Shown here: piece by piece, positions 57,702 through 64,000 of the stretch
How the letters are laid out: each line of letters begins with the position of its first letter
How positions within the stretch are numbered: the first letter of the stretch is position 1
DNA from: Avena insularis
Lineage: Eukaryota > Streptophyta > Magnoliopsida > Poales > Poaceae
Direction of reading: 5' to 3'
DNA: 64,000 nt
NCBI GenBank assembly: GCA_023614405.1
Contig: CM042696.1
Span: 340,978,896-341,042,895 of the forward strand
The notes under the pieces: generated by a model
Told to the model about the DNA's origin: nothing
Seen by the model: only the letters and a program-made list of their open reading frames with translations
Database searches by the model: none
Position numbers and translations under genes: made by a program

Positions 57702-60700
57702 TCACATAGTGATAAATCTAACACCCATGGAGTTCTGGTGTTGATCATGTTTTGCCCTAGGGAGAACTTTAGTCAACGGATCTGCTACATTTAGGTCCGT
57801 GTGTACTTTACAAATCTTTATATCTCCATCCTTGACATGCTCGCGGATGGAGTGAAACCGGCGCTTAATATGTTTGGAATTCTTCTGAGACCTTGGTTCC
57901 TTTGCATTGGCTATGGCTCCATTGTTGTCACAATAGATCACCATCGGGTCCAATGCACTGGGAACCACACCTAGTTCTGTAATGAACTCTTTCATCCAAA
58001 CTGCCTCCTGCGCCGCTTCTGAAGCAGCAACATATTTCGCCTCCGTTGTTGATCTAGCCACCACAGTTTGTTTGGAACTCCACCAACTAACTGCTGCTCC
58101 GTTCAAGAGAAATACGTATCCGGATTGAGACTTAGTGTCATCCGGATCGGTGTCAAAGCTAGCATCGACATAACACTTAGCGACTAGCTCTTCTTCACCT
58201 CCGTATATGAGAATCATATCCTTAGTTCTTCTCAAGTACTTGAGGATGTTCTTTACCGCTATTCAGTGTTCCGAACCTGGATCAGATTGGTACCTACTAG
58301 TCAAAGTAATAGCATGTGCCACATCCGGTCTTGTACATAGCATGGCATACATAATAGAGACTATGGTCGAGGAATAGGGGATCTTATCCATCATCTCTCT
58401 TTCTTCCGCCGTAGCCGGACTTTGAGTCTTACTCAATGTCTTGCCTTGCAACATAGGTAAGAACCCCTTCTTACTTTCGTCCATATTAAACTTCTTTAAT
58501 ATCTTATCAAGGTATGTACTCTGCGATATCCCAATTAGGCGCCTTGATCTATCTCTATAGATTTTAATGCCTAATATATATGACGCTTCACCAAGGTCTT
58601 TCATCGAAAATTTGCTGTTTAGATAACTTTTAACACTGTTTAAAAGATCTATGTCATTTCCAATCAATAATATGTCATCCACATATAATATCAGAAATGC
58701 CACATTGCTCCCACTCACTTTCTTGTAAATACAAGCCTCTCCATAAGTTTGGACAAATCCAAACTTTTTGATCACCTCATCAAAGTGGAGATTCCAACTT
58801 CGTGATGCTTGCTTCAGTCCATAGATGGATCGCTGAAGTTTGCACACCTTATTAGCATCCTTAGGATCGACAAAACCCTTAGGTTGTATCATATACAACT
58901 CTTCTTCAATCTTACCGTTGAGGAACGCAGTTTTGACATCCATCTGCCATATTTCATAATCGAAATATGCAGCAATTGCTAACATAATCCTAAGAGATTT
59001 AAGCATCACTACGGGAGAGAATGTCTCATCATAGTCAACTCCTTGAATTTGTGGAAACCCCTTTGCGACAAGTCGAGCCTTATAGATGGTCACATTACCA
59101 TCAGCATCAGTTTTCCTTTTGAAAATCCATTTATTCTCAACGGACTTTCGTCCACCAAGTTCCAAACTTGGTTCTCGTACATGGATTCCATCTCGGATTT
59201 CATGGATTCTAGACATTTGCTGGAATCCGGGCTCATCATCGCTTCTTCATACGTCGCAGGGTCATCCATTTCATCAACCATGAAATTCACAATAGGATTG
59301 CTGTACAGTTCAGGAGCTGCACGTGTCCTGCTTGACCTGCGAGGTTCGGTAGTGTCCTCTTTCGGAGTTTCATGATCATTATCAGTAGCTCTCTCTTCAT
59401 CAGGTGAAGTCAACTCCGAAACAACTTCCGGTGCTGCGCCACTCGCCATTCCATGAAGAGAAGGTTCAATAACCTCTTCAAGTTCTACCTTCCGACTACT
59501 CACACCTTTCACGAGAAACTCCTTCTCAAGAAAGGATCCATTCTTGGCAACAAAAACCTTGCCCTCGGATCTGTGATAGAAGGTATAACCAATTGTTTCC
59601 TTAGGGTATCCTATGAAGACGCATTTTCCGCTTTGGGTTCAAGTTTATCCGGTTGAAGTTTCTTCACATAAACATCGCATCCCCAAACCTTAAGAAATGA
59701 CAGCTTAGGTTTGTTTCCAAACCATAATTCATACGGTGTCATTTCAACGGATTTAGATGGTGTCCGATTTAAAGTGAATGCAGCTGTTTCCAGTGCATAA
59801 CCCCAAAATGATAGAGGTAAGTCAGTCAGAGACATCATAGATCGAACAATATCCAATAAGGTACGATTACGACGTTCCGACACACCATTACTTTGTGGTG
59901 TTCCGGCAGGCGTGAGTTGTGAAACTATTCCACACTCTTTCATGTGTGTGCTAAACTCGTAACTTAGATACTCTCCTCCACGGTCAGACCGTAGAAACTT
60001 GATCTTTCTATTACGATGATTTTCCACTTCATTTTGAAATTCCTTGAACTTTTCAAAATTTTCAGACTTGTGTTTCATCAAATAGATATATACCCATATC
60101 TACTCAAATTATCCGTGAAAGTAACAAAATAACGATATCCACCTCGCGCCGACACACTCATTGGTCCACACACATCAGTATGTATGATTTCCAATAGATC
60201 TGTCGCCCGTTCCATTGAACCGGAAAACAGCGTTCTAGTCATCTTGCCCATAAGGCATGGCTCACATGTATCAAATGATTCAAAATCAAGTGATTCCAAA
60301 AGTCCATCAGAATGGAGTTTCTTCATGCGTTTAACGCCAATATGACCTAGATGGCAGTGCCACATATATGTAGACACATCATCATCAAGTTTAATCTTTT
60401 TAGCATTAACATTATGAATGTGCGTAATATTACTATCAAGATCCAATAGAAATAAACCATTCAACATAGGTGCATGACCATAAAAGGTATCATTCTTATA
60501 AATCGAACAACCATTGTTTTCACATTTAAAGGAATGACCACTTTGCATCAAACACGATCCAGATACAATGTTCATGCTCAGTGCAGACACCAAATAACAA
60601 TTATTTAGGTTTATAACTAATCCCGATGTAAAATGGAGAGGTAGCGTCCCGATGGCGATCACATCAACTCTTGATCCATTGCCGACCCGCATCCTGACCT

Positions 60701-61663
60701 CATCCCTTGCTAGTTGTCGCTTGTTCCGTAGCCCCTGAACCGAGTTACATATATTAGAAACTGATCCGGTATCAAATACCCAGGTGCTACTGCGAGTACT
60801 AGTCAAGTACACATCAATAACATGTATATCACATATACCTTTGTTTGCCTTGTTGGACTTCTTGTCCGCCAAATACTTGGGGCAGTTGCGCTTCCAATGG
60901 CCAGTCCCCTTGCAATAGTAGCACTCGGTGTCAGACTTAGGGCCAGCCCGGGGTTTCTTTTCAGGCGTGGCAACATACTTGTCACCCTTCTTTCCCTTGT
61001 GCTTGCCTTTCTTGTCCTTCTTGAAATCGGTGGTCCTATTGATCATCAACACTTGATGTTCTTTCCTAATCTCCACTTCTGTAGTCTTAAGCATTGACAG
61101 AAGCTCGGGAAGAGACTTCTTCATGCCCTGCATATTATAGTTCATCATGAAGCTCTTATAGCTAGGTGGCATAGATTGGAGAACATGATGTATGTCTAAG
61201 TCAATGGGAATTGTTATTTCCAAGGACACAAGCTTATCGGCATACCCAGACATTTTGAGTACGTGCTCACTAACGTAGCTGTTTTCCTCCATCATGCAGC
61301 TAAAGAACTTTTCTGTAGCATTATAACTCTCTACGGCAGCATGGGTATCGAAAATCATTTTCAATTCTCCCATGGTATCAAAGGCATTGCCATTTTCGAA
61401 ACGCTTTCAAGTTCGCTCTAGCCCATACAAGATGCCGCAATGAACTAAGTTGTGGTCCTCCGACGAGTCACATAGACATTCTTTTCCTCGTCAGCGGCAT
61501 CAGGAGCTGGTGGGGGGCCTAGCGGCGCATCTAGCACATATTGCTTTTATGCAACAGTGAGGAGAATCCTCAAATTCATAGCCCAGTTGGTGAAGTTGCT
61601 ACCATTCGCAGCAAGTTTCTCTTTCTCCATGAACACATTGAAATTAAAAGCAGGTGGTTCCAT
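57702..61663 (-). pseudogene. Element D copia gag-pol polyprotein, decayed
   Basis: Gag starts at the ATG at 61663 (MEPPAFNFNVFMEKEKLAAN) and is hit by stops after ILLTVA, TTT and SCMG and by a further break near 61375. The frame then runs 61373-60078: Gag core, CCHC knuckle (CYYCKGTGHWKRNC), protease (WVFDTGSVSNIC), integrase finger (HCHLGHIGVKRM ... CEPCLMGK) and the first Asp (HTDVCGPMS). A frameshift near 60080 leads to SDRGGEYLSYEF and NGVSERRNRTLLD. A break near 59600-59510 precedes VDEMDDPATYEEAM. Another, near 59150, precedes reverse transcriptase (WIFKRKTDADGN, YVDDILLIGN). A stop near 58263 separates RNase H (CYVDASFDTDPDDTKSQSGY, STTEAKYVA). Domain order and motif wording closely follow BARE/Angela. 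It is not translatable as one protein. Confidence 0.92.
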
Positions 61664-62711
61664 CTACAACAGAATTTGTAAAGTTTATTTAGACTAAGTT
61701 TATGATAGATTGAGTTTAACTAATCCAAATTACTAATGAACTCCCACTCAAAAACGACATCCCTCGTGTCCTTTTGGTGATTACATGAACCAAATCCACT
61801 ATACCAAGTCCGATCATCACGTGAGTTGATATAGCTTCAAAGGCGAGCATCTATATGGGCATCATATCAACCATATGACTCATGCTTAACCTTTCGGTCC
61901 GTGTTCCGAGGCCATGTCTGTACATGCTAGGCTCGCCAAGTAAGAACCTTAGTATTCAAGGTGTAAAACTGTCTTACACCCGTTCCTATGAAAGCGTAGA
62001 TTCGAGTACACCCGATCATCACGTGATGTCTCGAAACACGATCCATAGAACGGTGCATACTCAAGGAAGAACACATTTTTATCTTGATATCTAAAAGAGG
62101 GATCATCTTATAATGCTATCAAACGTGCCAAACTAGCAGTATAAGATGATAACATCTAATGTGTAAAGTGAGATGATATGGTCCATGCATTTGATCTCTA
62201 TCACCTGCATCATGGTATGATCTCTATCATTCCTTTGTGTGTAAGTCCAAGGTCTATGGAACTTACACGTTGAGTGTGTTGTAAGAGTATCCACCATACA
62301 TCTACTTACAACAATACCATATCAACACACTAGCCCAGCAATGATCTAAACTAGACGCCTCTAATTTATCAATTGCAAGTTTTACGTGGCTCAGGGCTTT
62401 CGGAGATAGAACCGTTCTTACCTACAAACATGAAGCACAACGAGGATAACTAAGTTATTAACAACTCGTTGTAAATCAGATATTGACTATAGTAGGAGAG
62501 ACGGACACCTGCCAGCCACTTATGCAAAACAAGTTGCATGTCAGTCGTGGAACTGGTCTCATGTACGATGACATGTAAGGTTGGTCTGAGCCGCTTCATC
62601 CCACTATGCCACCAATATCCAAAATACATAGAAGACACAATAACATGATCATCATTGCCCACATATCAACCATATGTGTACTACCCGTGCTAAGCACCTA
62701 CGCATAGATCA
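61664..62711 (-). other. Untranslated leader of element D
   Basis: About 1 kb between the primer site and gag. It has short duplicated phrases (CCGATCATCACGTGA at about 61810 and 62008; GATCTCTATCA twice near 62190-62230). No convincing ORF is present. A long leader is usual for BARE-type elements. Confidence 0.7.
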
Positions 62712-62724
62712 GGCTCTGATACCA
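62712..62724 (-). other. Primer-binding site (tRNA-iMet), element D
   Basis: The plus strand GGCTCTGATACCA ends one base before the right LTR. On the minus strand it reads TGGTATCAGAGCC. Confidence 0.93.
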
Positions 62725-62725
62725 C

Positions 62726-64000
62726 TGTTGGGTCCGCAACATACAAAACAAAAAATTTCCTACAGTGTGAACTACACGCCAAGATCTATCTACTAGGTAC
62801 AAAGCAACGGGTGGACATACATCCAACGAGAACTTACCCTCGTAGACAACGAGCTTTGTTAACGAGTAGGAACTCGTGGTTGATTTAGTCATACACTTGC
62901 CGATCTCAAGATCGTGAGGAAGTCCGAGCGCCGCAACTCAGCAGCGCATCCGCACTCGCACACACGTTCAAGCCACCGGACAACCTCCACCTCCTCGCTC
63001 CAGCGATCCAGCGGAAGCAGCAACTCCTTCCAGACAAAATGCCACCGGGAACATGTATCTCGCTAATCCGAGACCATGGGGGAATAATTCTAGAGGGGGA
63101 GAGATATCCTTCACAAGGAGGTCTGAGGATGAAGGACGGAATGGATGGCCTTTTATAGGAGGAGGGGGGTGCCCCCTCTCTCCATGGCCAGCGCATGGGG
63201 CGGGTGACCCCTCACCTCCCCCATTCATGTGGTGGTAACCCCTCCACATTAAAATGCCTCTTCACATTCCCTTTTAAAGTCTCCACTTTAAATGCATTAA
63301 ATTTCTCCAAATTTAATGCTCTCTCATTTAATAAAACTCTTTTTATTAAATTTATTCAGAATTTTGTTAATTACTTTAATTAACAAACATTCACATATAG
63401 CCCCTTGCAATATTTCAATATCACATGCAGAACCACATTCTGCAATTTCACCCGAAACAATTTCCGGTTTCTATTGAAACAATTCCTGCACTTTGCAATT
63501 CTTTCGTCTGAAACATATGTGCTCCAAAATGGTGTCTGGTAACTCTTAAGTGTGCCACCCTACGGTTCGTGAATAATGCAGACATGATCGAGACCCTTCT
63601 CCGAGCAATAATCAGCAGTGGGACCTAGATATCCGTACTGACTCCTACACATTCAACGATGACTCCTGTGATCGTGAGAACCTTTAACGCTTGTAACTAA
63701 ATCCCTTTGTCTCTCGATATATTACATTTCCGAGATTCGATCATCGGTATCTCCATACCTAGTTTGATCTCGTTACCGACATGCACTCTTTTCTCGTTCC
63801 CGTGATATAACATTCTAGTGATCACATCACTTGCTTGCAAGCTATCCTAATGTGATATCACCGAGAGGGCCTAGAGTATATCTATCCGTCATCTAGATTG
63901 ACCAATTCCACTCTTGATCCATGAGCCTCAACATAACACCTTCGTAGTACTGAACCCATCTTTATAGTCACCCTGTTACGGTGTGACGTTTGATGTTATC
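62726..64000 (-). repeat. Element D, 5' LTR (partial, window edge)
   Basis: Begins TGTTGGGTCCGCAAC and matches 56014 onward. About 380 bases of the LTR and its flanking duplication lie outside the window. Confidence 0.92.

Larger units (their letters stand above)
56014..64000 (-). mobile_element. Ty1/copia retrotransposon, BARE/Angela-like (element D), right end off window
   Basis: Left LTR 56014-57668 and right LTR from 62726, cut by the window end. Read in its own direction the LTR starts TGAAGGAAATATGCCC and ends GGAGCCAACA, like the Triticeae BARE/Angela group. The primer site and purine tract are in place. The gag-pol order (integrase before reverse transcriptase) marks copia. The five bases on the left are AAGAC; the right-hand duplication lies outside the window and cannot be checked. 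It interrupts the acidic-repeat gene fragment. Confidence 0.92.

Overview
This window looks like intergenic heterochromatin from a large-genome grass, most likely Pooideae (wheat, barley, rye, oat or ryegrass relatives). Nearly all of it is nested transposable elements, and no intact host gene, rRNA or tRNA gene was recognised. The grass assignment rests on a copia element whose LTR begins TGAAGGAAATATGCCC (BARE/Angela style), long-LTR chromoviruses of Tekay/Del type, an Athila/Tat-type element with a tRNA-Asp primer site, and a CACTA transposon with a plant TNP2-type transposase. It is an inference from family resemblance, not a species identification.

Layout. (1) 1-397 and 14641-15130 are two halves of a tandem array (units about 231-279 bp), split by a 14.2 kb Ty3/gypsy element (398-14635, minus strand, TSD ATATA). 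(2) 15131-16160 is GC-rich, then AT-rich, single-copy-looking DNA. (3) 16161-20940 is a degenerate satellite-like array with monomers of about 270 bp grouped into a higher-order unit of about 1.09 kb. (4) 21239-23641 plus 30586-31700 carries two decayed minus-strand genes: a WRN-like 3'-5' exonuclease and a B3-domain-like gene. The B3-like gene is split by a short non-autonomous Athila/Tat-like element (23647-30580, TSD CTCAG). (5) 31700-38964 holds a divergent promoter region, a decayed CACTA transposase (32763-36340, plus strand), a second B3-like gene (37348-37976, plus strand) and the right CACTA terminus, ending exactly at 38964. (6) 38965-39926 and 53670-53882 are parts of a Ulp1-like (C48) protease gene, cut by the CACTA end on one side and split by a second Tekay-like gypsy element (39927-53669, TSD CCCGG). 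(7) 53883-56013 holds small gene fragments, including a minus-strand exon with five 36-bp acidic-peptide repeats. (8) 56014 to the window end is a copia element of BARE/Angela type, whose right LTR runs off the window.

All four LTR retrotransposons lie on the minus strand. Three have exact 5-bp target-site duplications, so the order of nesting is readable: CACTA and its gene cargo, the Ulp1 region and the tandem array are the older layers, and the LTR elements were inserted into them. Every coding region contains stops or frameshifts except the 286-codon Gag/protease-like ORF of the Athila-like element, and in that ORF the protease active-site motif is degenerate.

The most unusual items are the CACTA locus flanked by two B3-like genes and an exonuclease, the three-level satellite hierarchy, and an extra ORF ahead of gag in the second gypsy element. 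None is proven to be a new system. Each finding states a decisive check.
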